A model generated the notes under the pieces. That model saw only the letters and a list, made by a program, of their open reading frames with translations, did no database searches and was not told the origin of the DNA. Positions 1 through 11,800 of a stretch of DNA of 64,000 nucleotides are shown in pieces. Source of the DNA: Eukaryota sp. TZLM1-RC (Eukaryota > Metamonada: BaSk clade); contig JAUPSS010000005.1 in NCBI GenBank assembly GCA_040285825.1, forward strand, positions 372,001 through 436,000, given 5' to 3'. The translations under genes were made by a program, and so were the position numbers. Numbering within the stretch: position 1 is the stretch's first letter; each line of letters starts with the position of its first letter.

Positions 1-349
1 ACTATTGAGTTCATGATCAGACATTCGAAAAATAGGTTTCACCGTCTCGTGCTTGTCTGGTGAAACAAGATTTTTTTTGATTTTCAAAGCAACGATGAAC
101 CAGTGACAAAAATGTTCGAAGAAATTGTTGCCGAATATAGATCATATAGGAAGTGTAGATATTGGTCACACAATGATCCAAAATTCGAGTTACTCCTTGG
201 TCACTGACATGAGTATAGATCGAGGGCAACTGTGGGTAATAATGGTCAATATAAATATTAGTCATTATAAGTCTGAAAGTTTGAGCATTTTGGCCCGATG
301 ATTTGGCCCGATGATATCTGTTGAAGAAAATCATTGACATCAAAACTTG

Positions 350-1600
350 CTCTCTAATCTTGTTTTAAATGACAATATTTTATGTCACATGTTTATCATC
401 CATACAGTCTCTTCAAGAAGATCCTTGGAAAACCAGACTGGTTCGTCATGATTGAGACGACAATCCAAGTAATACAGTTTGATTAATAAATAAGTCTTCT
501 TACAATATTGCCTATATAACCAACGATCTCTTGAATCCTGTTTGAAGTTTGTTGTCAGAAACCAAATTTTTGATATCCAAATTGATAATTTTCATTGAAA
601 TCTTTTTAATAGTTTTTTTAATAGTTTTTGGATATCAGGTTTCAAGAAACAGTCAATTGTTTCGAAAACCAAAACAGTTCCCTGAAAACAATAATAAAGC
701 AATTCTTCGTCTCTATCAAACCAGGCATTTTCAATGGCCTCCAACAATTTTAATATTCAGGGTGGATTGGGTTTTTTTCTTGCCCTTTTCTCGCTCAATC
801 AGTTCATGCTTACCTTCTTTTTCAGCAAGCATGAAGCAACATTAGATAAACTATTTCCAGCACTACGTAAATAGAAAATGTTGCATAATTGAAGAGTATC
901 AATAATTTTGAATTTATATACATCCTCAATGAATGGATTCAAAATACCATTTAATGGTTAAGATAAATTCTTTTTTGAATAAATCCTTGCCATAAATGAT
1001 AGAACGACTTTTCAAAGTGGCATAATCAAACTGTTTGATGTTATGTCCAGCCAAATAGTCTGGTTGATGATTATTCAGGCATTTATCAAAATTATAGATC
1101 ATTGAAAGTTCATGTGGAAATAGATGAACAAAAGTATCTGAACAATCATCAGATACGGAAAAAGACAGATAATAATCAGTGGAAGCCACAAAAAAATGTT
1201 TCTGCTTCTTAATTATTTGCGAAACATTTGAGTCAAATTCCGCAACGATAAGTTTGATAGCCTCTTCTTCATGAGAAACGTAAGGTGGCTTTGGGAAAAT
1301 ATTTGTTTTTTGTTACTGAATTTCCTTAATCTGGCCTAATTTTGTGAATTTTTGTTGAAAAGAATCAATTTTGGCATCAGTTTCTGACAAAGAATTAGTA
1401 AAATTAGAATTAGTAATTGAATTGACAATGTTTTGACACTCTGTTTTAATTAATCTTGTTTTTGGGTTGTCTTTTTGAAACTGACAAGTGACCAAAAATT
1501 TGAAACATTCAACTTTGTGATTGAAATTTTGTCCATAATGTTGAATATCCTTGTCAAAATTTGGTAAAAATCTACATTATTGAAAAAAACTATATTATAA
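350..1600 (-). pseudogene. decayed family-B DNA polymerase exonuclease fragment
   Basis: On the minus strand a reading frame runs from about 1560 to 926 with one in-frame TAA (1313-1315). Its last third holds a stretch reading PDYLAGHNIKQFDYATLKSR, which matches the Exo II pattern of family-B DNA polymerases (PD-ii-GyNi-xx-FDlpyl-xxR). Further downstream on the same strand (about 580-380), in broken frames, lies YRQYCKKTYLLIKLY, which resembles an Exo III segment (YC-x-x-D-x-x-L) with the aspartate lost. No polymerase palm motif is visible. I infer a relic of a mobile or viral polymerase, or of a duplicated host gene; the source cannot be decided from this fragment. Nothing else in 1-1650 looks like a gene. 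Confidence 0.45.
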
Positions 1601-1659
1601 TTAAAGACTAAGAAAACTAACAAAACTTAAATAATAAAAAGTTGGGAAAACTACCAAAT

Positions 1660-4600
1660 TCATCTTCTTCTTTTCTTTTCAGGTTCCAACTTTATACTAA
1701 CTTTATTTCTATACATTTTATTTTCTTCAGCTTTTCTTTTTCTATTTTCCCTCTTTCCTTTTGTTCTATTTAGAGTTTGTCTGGCAGCTTCAGCAGGGTC
1801 AACTATAGTCAAAACGTCACGTTCTTGCTGACGTTTACGTTTCATTTCTGCACGTTCTGTTTGAATTTCTGATAGTGTTGAGATAAACAGCCCAGATTCT
1901 GACCGTTTACGAAGACTTTCAACTACTTCTGTGGCAACATCGCGTGTTTCTTGGGAAATCTGAAGACCGCCAGTATCATCAGTAATAATCGAAAGAGCTT
2001 CTAGATAATTTCTTAAAAACGGAACAATAAATTCTTCATACTGATTAATCAAGACAGAAATTAATTTAACAATTAAAAATCTTAATTTATCAGGACTTTT
2101 TGGATGTCTAGCCATTTTAGTTAATTTGATTATAAACAACTTGACTGCATTTGAACTATTAAATTCAATTTCATCTTTTTCAATATCGTCAGATCCAAAT
2201 TCCAAGTTTGTAATCAAATCTCTCATAAATGAAGGAACTTCATCACGAACCTTGATTTCAAAAGAATTCTGATAGAAGATCCAGCTTTTAGAGCTACTAT
2301 CAATCGATAGTTCTGGATTACAAGAAGAAATATGAATAAGTTGCATTAAACATTCAATTATTTTAGGAATATAATTTGACTCGTAAATGGATGGTAGTGA
2401 ACTAATGATTCTGCTTGTGACAACTTTAATCACACCTGGAGTTGAAAGGAAACTATCACGTGACCCTGAGCTATTATTGAGCTTGTTGTCACGATAGGCC
2501 AAAACTTGGGAGAAAATGGAAGAAATGAGACCTAATAATTGTGGTCGATCAAAAAACCTCAAACAAGTCAATAATAAAGGACCAGAGTCGACCAAAATCT
2601 CGTGAGAATGAGCAATTGGCAAAACTTTGAATACTTCATCTAAATAACCAAATGATCCAATAATAATATCAATTAAAGGATCAAGTCTACTCTTGTAGGT
2701 CACAATTTGACCCTTGATTCGCTCAATATTATCTTGACCTTCAAAGACTTCTTCGTTGGCTTTATGATCCTTAAATTCTTTCATTAAATCTGATTGCAAA
2801 TCACGAATTAAAATCCATAAAGCAAAAGCTGTGGAAGTTGATGACGTCATAAGCTCAGAAATGAGGGCCATAAATTCCGAATGATGACGTGACCACTTGT
2901 CGGTTGATTGTGTTGACTTAACCAGAATTTTGATTGCAATAAGGCCAATATTTTGATAGACAAATTTGGTATTTTCATCTTCATTGTTCAACCATTGTCG
3001 TGCATAGTCAACACACGTGTCAAATAGCTCAAAATTATCACGTAACCGCTCACAAAGCAAGACCCCCGTTGACTGCATCATTTCTTTAATTAAAAAGACT
3101 TTTTCCTTTGAAATTTGTAAAGCCAAACTCATAAACAGAACACCATAAAATTCAGAGACTTGTGACATACTGAAATTTTCAATCAAAAGATACAAACATT
3201 CGACTACAGCTTCTCTTCCTGAATCTAAATCGTATCCCAAATTACCAACCAAAATACCAATCAAATCTGATTGATTTTTGACCTTATATTGTTCTCTTGT
3301 CAGATAATAAGCTAAAATTTCGCCCATTAGTTTTCTACTTGAAGCCATAGGACTAGTCAACAGAATTCTGATTGATTGCTTTCCCATCAATTTTGATACT
3401 TCTTTTTGAGCTTTTCCCTTGAAAACTATTGACTTAACCAAACCCAATCCAACATCAATCTGTTTTGAATCAATCAACTTTGTTCGACAAAAGTTAACAA
3501 TCAAATCATAATCACCTTCCTTTTCTTCATCATTTCCTGTCCTTTCTAGCATTGCGGCAAGTGCTTTGGCTAATGAAGGTCGAAGGGAGTTATTAACCCC
3601 CCGTCTGAGGAAGTCCATCAAAAGATTGGCAATCGGCGACAAAGTTTCCGAATCAAATTCGAGATCTTGTCGTTTCAATGCAAGATTTACTGATTTAAGG
3701 AACAGCTCAATAATGTCCTTTGATGACGTGTTGGCAGTCACAGTGCTGACAAGATCGGTCAAAAGGGTCGAAATTGTTTGAGAAAATGATTGGTCAATGA
3801 TTTTCTTTTTGAGCGTTCCAACCAAAAGTGACCCTGCTATAAAGGTAATTAAAGACATTGCTCTTTCAGAATCACAAGTTGTTTTAACATAAGAGAAATC
3901 AACAGTTGGTGGAATCTTAAAAGTAGTTTCATAAGTAGGTCTTTCAATAGTATTTGCAAACAAGTCATCTAACGAATGTGTACTGTGTTCAGAACGTTGA
4001 ATGACAGATTTTCCGTCTTTGAAACCATAAAGTTTGGAAAATTTGACGACAGTTGGTACATTTGTGGCGTAATCGTTCCAATGGAGGAGACAATAAACAA
4101 ATGAAAACAAATCGGCAGTGGTTGCCGTTGTAGAGTTCAAAAACCCACTGATTAATGAGCTAGCAAGGGACTCGAGGCGACTTATTTGATCTAGTGACGT
4201 AACAGATTTGGCAGCAGTGCTCAAAGTTGAAATCATTACGGTACTACTGGAAAAGTTAATTCTACTGGCCAGCACTCTAATCAAATCAAAACTGATTTTT
4301 GCCCCACTTTCGCGTCCTTTTTGAGCTAATGACGTAACGTTCTTCTCTTCGCCTACCCCGCCAATTATTTCTTCAAACACCAACTCTAAGACATCAGAAA
4401 CAATCAAATCAAGCCAATCAGAATAATCACTTTCCAATTCCATCAATTTTGATAGAATATGATGAATAGTATAAGTAGCAACATGTCGATCAAACCCTCT
4501 TTCTAATCCTTTTTTAATGGTACGTACGACTGAATCCAAATACTTTCCTTCAAACCTCAACACTACTTTTGCCAATGCATCTCTACTCTTGTCTCTTGTT

Positions 4601-7600
4601 GCCTGCTCCTCGTCCCTAAGAGCATCAACAAGTAGATGAACAAGCCTGGGAAGCTTAGTTAGTGCCATGTCATCTGGTAATAACAACAGTAGCGATGCAT
4701 AAGATTTGGCAAGAGGAGCGCGTGAGATTCCTCGGTTTCGACGGGATTTCTTTTTTTCTATTGTAGTATCAGTTTTCGGTTTGTATCGTAACAAACGAAG
4801 TAAAAGGGGCAAAATTCTTCGAAGCAAGCAATCAAAAGCTTGCTGATTGGAAATGATTGATGATTTATGATCTGAATTTTTGAACATGGAGTCTTCACGT
4901 TTCTGTTCAACTTCTGATTCACTTTCAGTTTCACTCTCAGTTTCAGAATCAGAATCGTCATCAGTTACGTCATCATCAGAGTCAATGACGTCATCGGTTT
5001 CCATTGGAGTTGTTTGTTCTTCAGTTTTCTCAAAAAGCTCAAAGTGCCAGCTCATGATCACGTGATCCACGCACGTCATCAGATTGGATTCTAAAACCTT
5101 TATCTCTTCCTCCCGAACTCTCCTTCGCAGAACTTTACCTGGATTATTGATCGCACGCAAAAGCTTTAGTAAAAATGAATAATAATTTTTAAAAACTAAA
5201 CGCCTGCAAATTTGGGGGAGAAGTTCGGAAACTCCCTCAATCAATCCTTGATCAGAATTCTTAACACAGTCAGAAATAATGGCAACTACGACTGGGACGA
5301 AAAATTGGGTTAGATTGGCTTGGGTGACGTCATTTGATTGATTTGATTCAAAAATCTTAGCGATTTGCTTCAAGGCTTTAAATTTTGAATGGTTCTGAAC
5401 ATGACCCAAATTAGCAATAGGGCAACTGTCAACTGCATCTGACGTGAACAGTTTTAAACCGGAAACTGAATTAGGAGCTGATGGGAGTCGAATCAGTTGC
5501 CTAAATAAGACCAAAAATTCAGCTCTCACTAGTTTATTTGATTGATTACAATTTGATCTAATCAAGGGTGCCAAAATTGGTAACAATACCGAATGCCGGA
5601 GTACTTCGTGACTACTGGCAAATGAAATAAACTCTGTTAAAACAAATGAACAAGATTGGCGTAATGGAATATCATTGGAGATAATTAATGACTGAAGCAC
5701 TGAATAAATTATTGGAAGTGTGGAAAAGGGATCAGAGAAGAGATCATTTTGACTGTGTTTGATTTGATCTACAATTTGCTGACACGCTGAGCTTCTGGTA
5801 GCGTGATCAACGTCTCCATTCTCGCAAAAAGAATTTAAATCAGTAATAATTGAATAAAATGAAGAATTGAAACAAGTAATTGAATTATAAACCGAAACTA
5901 AATTCAAAACAGCATCTCTACTTCTTAGCACCATAAACAACTTTGGTAGAGCAGTCAAAAATGGTGACGTGTCAAGTGACTGTGATGACGTGATAAGACA
6001 CTTTGAAGTAACCTCCAAGAGCATAGAGGCAACTGATTCTGTAGAACAGTTAACAACGACGGGACAAATTGACTCTAATACTGCATCTGTGTTCTTAGAG
6101 TCCATAAAAGGAATCATTTTCATTAATATATTTAAATGTTCAAGAAAATGTTTGGAATTTAATCGTTTCCTCGTGACTTTTGAAGTAAATAAAAGGTTAA
6201 TCATAGCTGAAGTGATTAGCTCAGAATTATCACGTAGAAATGTCGAGAAAACGTCATCATTTTCGGCTTGATTAATAATCATTTGTAGAATTTTCAGTGT
6301 CCACGTACTAAGTTTGATTTGGGCCATTGTCGTTGATTTTAAAGGTAATTCAAGTATTTTGACAATTAAATCACTTTTGCGAATCAATAGAGAGAGTAAA
6401 GTACTGTTGCTAGACAAAATGAACAAAGATTCATAAAATTTAGGTGAAATAGAAATCAATCTATCAAATGACACGTCATCAGTAAGAATTTTGGATGAAA
6501 TGTTCAGAAAACCAGTGAAAATTTCCTCAAAGCAATGTGAAAAACGTTCAAAGAAGGCTACAAAAATGCCAAAAGATTCAACGATTCTGTTCCAAAATAA
6601 TCCTTTAATTTGATTTCCTTTTGAATAATAAACCGAATTCGAAACAAATGTGGCATTCATAATTAAAAATTTGAGCTTGAAAAATTCAAAAAGCCATGTT
6701 AACGACTGCCTTCCTAAATGGGCATAGATTGATTGAAGCATGTTAAGGAAACCAATGGACACTGATACCGGAATGAGATTGATTAATTGATCAACTGTTT
6801 CCTGGGTTGGTGAAGGTACTGGAATAAGATTGGCATGTGTAAAAGGAAGAACAATTTGATTGAAGAAGGGGTCGAGGTCATTTAAACCGGTCAAAAATGA
6901 CGTGATTATTGACCTAACACGTGATTGATTAATCTTTGCCCCTGGATTAACTCCATCTATATTCATAACATAATGACCTCCCTTCCTGAACAACCTACCA
7001 ATCAAAATTGATAGTAAACGTGGTAAGATTACCTTTCGTACTTCTAAAGTCACCATTGTTGAACTTTCGGAAACATCAAAACTAGTGAGCTCAGTCCTGA
7101 AAGTGTCTTCGCTGACTATTCTGGAAAGATTTGGTAAGACTGATCTGAGTGCAATACGTTCATGCTCCAGAGTATAACAACCAAGACATCTGATGGCAAG
7201 GTATTGGATGGATGGATCAGGATGAGAGAGGAAGCGGTCAAAAATGGGGGTTAATGACTGAGTGTGGGTCTCAATGATTTTGGCAGGTAACGTCATATCA
7301 GTGGCTTTTTGACCTTTTTGTTTCTTTTCTTTAACAGAAAGACCTCCAATTGAAGAAAAACATCGTAATAACCAAGCAAAAACCTTCAATTTAAACCGAT
7401 CTTGATTAAATGATTCGGTCAAAATTCTGACTAATCGGTCAAAAAGATTTTGAACTGGTGTTTGACCCTTAATATTTGACCGGATGACATCAGCTGCTGA
7501 ATCAATGGTTTTTAAAATGCAAATTATTTGATCTTCAATAGAGGTTATTTTGAAAACTGCGTCCGAATTCGGCACTATCTGTATTGTGTCAATCAAATCA

Positions 7601-9753
7601 TCAATCAAATGTGATTGTTGACTAGAAGACTGGGAAGTCAGGTCAGATAAATGATCGCCAATCAAATTGATTGAATGATTGCGGAATTTTGATCTAAAGC
7701 ACGTGACCAAAAGGTACTGACATGACTGCCAAGCTGGTGTAAAGGAAATTTTGAAGAAAGAAACTGTACACGTCACCAAAAGCTCAATCAAATTTTCATT
7801 TAAACCATTGTACTCTACGTGTGACACAATTTTACCAATATTTGAACTAAAATTTCGTCCACTTAAATCAAAAATATTTTCAAAGCAAACTAATAAATCA
7901 TTTGCCATGTTGTATTCAATTCCTATTAAATCACTATAAGGCCCTTCTTCATCGTTGTAATTAAATTCAAACCACTTACAAAGAGATAATAATTTTAAGG
8001 AGTGGTATGTGATAAATGGATCTGAGAAGGAGCAAATTTTGGTGAGGGTTGTTAAACTTTCAGTGGTGAGCTCTCCTTGAGCTGTTCTCAAAATATTGGT
8101 TAAAGTAGCAATAAAATAGTGGTTGTGGTTATTACTTTTCAAAGATTCAATACACGAAACAAGTATATCTAATCTTGAATTCTGTTGGAATTTCTTAAAA
8201 AATTCATCCTTGAAACAAGCGCAGGTTAATTGGCTAATGAAAAAACAAAGTCTCGAGAATTCCAGAGAGAATTGATTAGATTGGGTCAAAAACATGGTTA
8301 ATTGGCCATATAAATGATTAATAAAACTATCATTTAAATCAGAAGACATAATTTCCAAAGACAACAGATATTTAATAAATAAAGTGGTTAATTCAGCCCA
8401 CTTATCTAAATTATTAAATATAGAATTCACAAAAACTAAAGAAAGTTTGTTAGTGTCAACTTTGAATCCGTTCATTAATTTTAAAGAAGAAATAACCGAA
8501 ATAATTAAATCCTCGTGTTTTAAATAATGAATTAAATTATTAAACACGGTAATGAAAAACAAACTTGTTTTAGAATTAATCACACTATTTGATAACCAAG
8601 TCAAGTCTGTTTTTAAGGTTAATTCTGTTGCTATGTGGGCTAAGTTGTAGAGTAATTCATCAATAAATAGAGAAATGGAATTATTGATTATTTTAAATAA
8701 ATTGATGATAAAACTTGAATCAACTTGACCATCTAATGCCAGCTTTGATTGGCTGGTGATAAAATTAAATATACTTGGGTAGAAGTCAACAGAAGTCTTG
8801 GGAAAATGACGTGATATGGTCATAAAAATGATTGGTTTTGAAATGAATAATTCGAAAAATGGGGTAATTGTCTCAGCATTACCATGATTTGCTACTAGGT
8901 CAAAAAACAAAGGAAATGATGACGTTATTGGCTCAAAATTAACCAAGTTACTTATAATATCAAAACTTTTTGAATGGAAGTGTGGAGAACTCGATTTAAT
9001 TAATTCAAATAAAAATGTGGAAAACCCGCAGAAAAAATTGTCGGTTAGTTCGGTTTTTGATTGGGAAACCAACGTCATGATTAGATCAGAAATCACGTCA
9101 CCATTGACCTTCATTGACCTAAATAATGCTGCAAAAGACTGAGCAAATAAATTCCTCAAATAGTCATGCTTTTTTCCTAATAGCTCAATAATGACGTCAC
9201 CATGACACGTCATCAGCTCCGAATTCGCGAGAAAAGAAATCATTCTAAATATTATCGATATTGCCCTAAAAGTGGTTTCTATACGTGCAGGTAAAACAAG
9301 CTTGTCATCCAAAGGAGAGCAAATTTGATGTAAAATAAGTCCTAATTTGGCAGCTAAAAGTTCCGGAAAATCTTGGGTTAATGCACATAGGATAGCGAGG
9401 AAAGAGTCTGGACTAAGAAGCGAAGGGGAAGTGAGCGGGGTGATGACGTGATTGATGACGTCATCAAAGTTCTCAGAGGTGATGGAGGGAAGAGAAGTGA
9501 GGTATGAGTGGAGAGATTTAAAGTCAAAAGTACAATCGAGATCCGACCATTTGACTAGGGCTTGTTGGGTGTAACTGTGGTCAAGGGAAGCTGGTTTAGT
9601 TGAGAGAAGAGCATCAGAGGAGTGAGATGATGTTTTGTAGGATCCCGATACTCGCAAAGACCGAACTGACTGGTTGAAAGAGTGGAACTTGAAACGACGA
9701 CCACCGTCAGATATGACAGCAGCCTTTAGCTTGCCATGTTGATGGCTAGCCAT
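1660..9753 (-). CDS. UTP20: U3 snoRNP / SSU processome HEAT-repeat protein UTP20
   Basis: A 2697-residue intronless protein, close to the usual size of UTP20 (about 2500-2800 residues), a giant HEAT/ARM scaffold of the small-subunit processome that acts in the nucleolus on early 18S rRNA processing. The N-terminus keeps the family pattern (FKFHSFNQSVRSL, then KWSDLD near residue 70, and KKHDYLRNLFAQSFAALFR near 190). Degenerate helical repeats fill most of the chain. An acidic serine/aspartate/glutamate tract lies near residues 1590-1620. The C-terminus is a lysine/arginine-rich tail with several nuclear-localisation-like clusters ending EPEKKRRR. The first ATG gives a start that agrees with the family. 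The 5' side is abutted by a truncated LINE within about 50 bp, so the promoter is very short or lies inside LINE sequence. The frame is open for 8.1 kb despite A/T homopolymers. Confidence 0.93.
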   Translation of the reverse strand: MASHQHGKLKAAVISDGGRRFKFHSFNQSVRSLRVSGSYKTSSHSSDALLSTKPASLDHSYTQQALVKWSDLDCTFDFKSLHSYLTSLPSITSENFDDVINHVITPLTSPSLLSPDSFLAILCALTQDFPELLAAKLGLILHQICSPLDDKLVLPARIETTFRAISIIFRMISFLANSELMTCHGDVIIELLGKKHDYLRNLFAQSFAALFRSMKVNGDVISDLIMTLVSQSKTELTDNFFCGFSTFLFELIKSSSPHFHSKSFDIISNLVNFEPITSSFPLFFDLVANHGNAETITPFFELFISKPIIFMTISRHFPKTSVDFYPSIFNFITSQSKLALDGQVDSSFIINLFKIINNSISLFIDELLYNLAHIATELTLKTDLTWLSNSVINSKTSLFFITVFNNLIHYLKHEDLIISVISSLKLMNGFKVDTNKLSLVFVNSIFNNLDKWAELTTLFIKYLLSLEIMSSDLNDSFINHLYGQLTMFLTQSNQFSLEFSRLCFFISQLTCACFKDEFFKKFQQNSRLDILVSCIESLKSNNHNHYFIATLTNILRTAQGELTTESLTTLTKICSFSDPFITYHSLKLLSLCKWFEFNYNDEEGPYSDLIGIEYNMANDLLVCFENIFDLSGRNFSSNIGKIVSHVEYNGLNENLIELLVTCTVSFFKISFTPAWQSCQYLLVTCFRSKFRNHSINLIGDHLSDLTSQSSSQQSHLIDDLIDTIQIVPNSDAVFKITSIEDQIICILKTIDSAADVIRSNIKGQTPVQNLFDRLVRILTESFNQDRFKLKVFAWLLRCFSSIGGLSVKEKKQKGQKATDMTLPAKIIETHTQSLTPIFDRFLSHPDPSIQYLAIRCLGCYTLEHERIALRSVLPNLSRIVSEDTFRTELTSFDVSESSTMVTLEVRKVILPRLLSILIGRLFRKGGHYVMNIDGVNPGAKINQSRVRSIITSFLTGLNDLDPFFNQIVLPFTHANLIPVPSPTQETVDQLINLIPVSVSIGFLNMLQSIYAHLGRQSLTWLFEFFKLKFLIMNATFVSNSVYYSKGNQIKGLFWNRIVESFGIFVAFFERFSHCFEEIFTGFLNISSKILTDDVSFDRLISISPKFYESLFILSSNSTLLSLLIRKSDLIVKILELPLKSTTMAQIKLSTWTLKILQMIINQAENDDVFSTFLRDNSELITSAMINLLFTSKVTRKRLNSKHFLEHLNILMKMIPFMDSKNTDAVLESICPVVVNCSTESVASMLLEVTSKCLITSSQSLDTSPFLTALPKLFMVLRSRDAVLNLVSVYNSITCFNSSFYSIITDLNSFCENGDVDHATRSSACQQIVDQIKHSQNDLFSDPFSTLPIIYSVLQSLIISNDIPLRQSCSFVLTEFISFASSHEVLRHSVLLPILAPLIRSNCNQSNKLVRAEFLVLFRQLIRLPSAPNSVSGLKLFTSDAVDSCPIANLGHVQNHSKFKALKQIAKIFESNQSNDVTQANLTQFFVPVVVAIISDCVKNSDQGLIEGVSELLPQICRRLVFKNYYSFLLKLLRAINNPGKVLRRRVREEEIKVLESNLMTCVDHVIMSWHFELFEKTEEQTTPMETDDVIDSDDDVTDDDSDSETESETESESEVEQKREDSMFKNSDHKSSIISNQQAFDCLLRRILPLLLRLLRYKPKTDTTIEKKKSRRNRGISRAPLAKSYASLLLLLPDDMALTKLPRLVHLLVDALRDEEQATRDKSRDALAKVVLRFEGKYLDSVVRTIKKGLERGFDRHVATYTIHHILSKLMELESDYSDWLDLIVSDVLELVFEEIIGGVGEEKNVTSLAQKGRESGAKISFDLIRVLASRINFSSSTVMISTLSTAAKSVTSLDQISRLESLASSLISGFLNSTTATTADLFSFVYCLLHWNDYATNVPTVVKFSKLYGFKDGKSVIQRSEHSTHSLDDLFANTIERPTYETTFKIPPTVDFSYVKTTCDSERAMSLITFIAGSLLVGTLKKKIIDQSFSQTISTLLTDLVSTVTANTSSKDIIELFLKSVNLALKRQDLEFDSETLSPIANLLMDFLRRGVNNSLRPSLAKALAAMLERTGNDEEKEGDYDLIVNFCRTKLIDSKQIDVGLGLVKSIVFKGKAQKEVSKLMGKQSIRILLTSPMASSRKLMGEILAYYLTREQYKVKNQSDLIGILVGNLGYDLDSGREAVVECLYLLIENFSMSQVSEFYGVLFMSLALQISKEKVFLIKEMMQSTGVLLCERLRDNFELFDTCVDYARQWLNNEDENTKFVYQNIGLIAIKILVKSTQSTDKWSRHHSEFMALISELMTSSTSTAFALWILIRDLQSDLMKEFKDHKANEEVFEGQDNIERIKGQIVTYKSRLDPLIDIIIGSFGYLDEVFKVLPIAHSHEILVDSGPLLLTCLRFFDRPQLLGLISSIFSQVLAYRDNKLNNSSGSRDSFLSTPGVIKVVTSRIISSLPSIYESNYIPKIIECLMQLIHISSCNPELSIDSSSKSWIFYQNSFEIKVRDEVPSFMRDLITNLEFGSDDIEKDEIEFNSSNAVKLFIIKLTKMARHPKSPDKLRFLIVKLISVLINQYEEFIVPFLRNYLEALSIITDDTGGLQISQETRDVATEVVESLRKRSESGLFISTLSEIQTERAEMKRKRQQERDVLTIVDPAEAARQTLNRTKGKRENRKRKAEENKMYRNKVSIKLEPEKKRRR

Positions 9754-9781
9754 GCAAAAGAATCAAGATTAAAAAAATAAG

Positions 9782-11400
9782 TTTTCAATTTGTGTTTTCC
9801 AGCATTCCACAATAATTGATGATATTGAAATTCAAGCCAAATTATATTCAATTAATGCTATTCGTCATTTGGGTTCGTTTTTAGGAAATAATGATGAAAT
9901 TACCAAAAAATTGTTTGAAAAGTTGAACTCAATTTCTGACAAAATTGACCGAATGATGAATTTAGATATAAAAAAACACATCAAATTTACCATTATAAGA
10001 CTGTGTTTTAGTTCCAACATTAATCATATATTTCGATCTACAAATCCTCTCGTCACTAGGCCTTTGGCTCAAAAGTTTAATGAGTTACGTGCAAAAGTTC
10101 TGTCTCAATTACTGGGATGTACAATGTTTCAAATTCCAGATCATGCTTACCTTAGTCCACATTATGGTGGTTTAGGGTGGACGAAGGCTTCTATTCTTAC
10201 CTCGTGTGCTTTTGTTGGTGGATGCAGAAATGCAATCTTTGAGTTTTCCGAAAGATTTGCAGATTGGGAAGATTTATTGATGACAACGCAAAGTTCCACT
10301 GTTTTTGCATTAAATGAAGAAATTTCAAGAATTGATGTATCAAAATGGGGTCGATGTTTTCCCCAATCATTCAATGGCAATATTCCAGAAAAAAATGTTT
10401 TAAATTTGAAGTACACTCTTCGAACATTACAGAAAAGATTGACTGGAATGTATGAAAAAGATCTTTATAATAATATTTGCAGCTCGGCTGTTTTAAATCA
10501 AGATCTTCACTCATTGTTATTGGAAAAGGGTGTTTGTGAAAACAAGGCGTCAGATTCTTCACTTTTTGTAACCATTGTACCACGAAGATTTGGATTGTGT
10601 GCCACTAATGAAGCATTTGTAACAAAAATGAGATTATATTTGAACATCCCCATTAACCAATTATTATCAAAAGAAAAATGTATTTGTTCGAATTCACCTC
10701 AACTCACTTTGCGCCATGCTCTGAATTGCTCTAAATTGATAACTTATCGTTCTTCATTACATGATGCTGTTAGAGACACTGTTTTCAATATGGCACAAAC
10801 TGCAAGGATATCGTGTATCAAAGAGCCCCTGCTGAAGGAAACACTTTCTCTGAATAATTTTGGTTCTGATGATAGAGGTAATGTATACTGTGATTGGATT
10901 GATAATTCTGAAGCTATTGTTGACTTTGTCTCATGTAATGTTGCAAACGATACTTTGGTTCACAGAAGAAAACTTAATCCTGTGGCTGCTCTGGATTTTA
11001 AAGCAAAAGAAAAACATAGAAAATATGATAAAGAAATTGAAGATGCAAATGTCGATAGAAATACACAGCTGGTTTTTATTGCTTTCCCATTTTCGATAAA
11101 TGGAAGATTATCAGTTGAAGTAGAAACTTTTTTGGATGACTTCCAAAAAATGGTGAAAGAAAAAACAATGAAAAGATTTGATATTTTTTATGGCGTTCAC
11201 GGATTCAATTTGCCATTATTAACAGATTACCTCGGTTTTTCAATCGAATTAGAGAAGCTTTAGCTAGAAAGCAAGCAAATCAAGATTGTGTAGAGGAAAT
11301 CTTGGTTTAATGATAGTCGTCCCATTAGTTATGATTTAATTTAATCAAGTGTGCAAATTCAATAAATACGATGTTAATAGTATTCACTAATTGAATCGAT
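9782..11400 (+). mobile_element. LINE-A copy 1, 5'-truncated RLE-type non-LTR retrotransposon
   Basis: The open frame (from about 9802, uninterrupted from the ATG-less codon at 9869 to the stop at 11263) encodes the thumb of a reverse transcriptase and a C-terminal domain; the catalytic palm is missing, so the copy is 5'-truncated. The C-terminal part has the cysteine-histidine cluster CICSNSPQLTLRHALNC (C-x-C-x8-H-x4-C), then YRSSLHDAVRD, an EP pair, DRGDVY-like RGN/RGD and IVDFVS. This order matches the CCHC knuckle plus restriction-like endonuclease (RLE) of R2/CRE/NeSL-type LINEs. About 85 percent of copies 2 and 3 (40.9 and 44.6-46.3 kb) can be followed in parallel by eye. The 3' UTR homology continues to about 11390. 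The 5' break lies about 30-50 bp upstream of the UTP20 start codon. Confidence 0.85.
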
Positions 11401-11579
11401 TCTGACTTAGATTCATTTTCCCCAACTAGGATGAGCGTGGATGAAACCTTATTCTTACAATAAGAGAGTATGGATTTTTCTTCTCCAAGATGTTCAACAT
11501 TACACTGTGTTTTGTGCAAATGTGTTAACTTGCAGAAAATCCTAAAAGGGATTCAATTGAAGAAGCAAAAAGCCATATT

Positions 11580-11795
11580 GTTTTAAATAATATATATTTA
11601 TTAAACTTCTTATAAATCAACATCCCCTTAAGAATCGAATACACAATTCTACTTTGCCAAAACAATCTGCCAAATTTTTCTTGGTGCTTTTCTTTACATT
11701 TATTTCCAAATCACGCAAAACGTAAAAAACGTAAAGCCGTGGGAGCAAGTGAACCAAATGAAGAAAATACAGATACACATTCATTTATTTTCCAG
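11580..11795 (-). mobile_element. LINE-B 3'-end fragment
   Basis: On the minus strand this stretch decodes in broken frames to the C-terminal end of LINE-B (the segment with FSLFGS-, LFWQNRI- and the closing residues before the stop at 19213 in the longer copy). It shares with that copy the blocks aaatcaacatccccttaa and gccaaaacaatct. It ends only a few bases from the PSMG2 stop codon, so the PSMG2 terminator region probably lies inside LINE-derived DNA. No complete domain is kept. Confidence 0.7.
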
Positions 11796-11800
11796 ATAAA

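Noticed and set aside
549-845. 98-codon plus-strand ORF
   Set aside because: It lies opposite minus-strand polymerase-like remnants, starts at a non-ATG codon and has low-complexity hydrophobic composition.
3566-5065. Plus-strand ORFs opposite UTP20 (for example a Ser-rich one at 4880)
   Set aside because: They mirror the Asp/Glu/Ser tract and helical repeats of UTP20 on the other strand and have no independent features.
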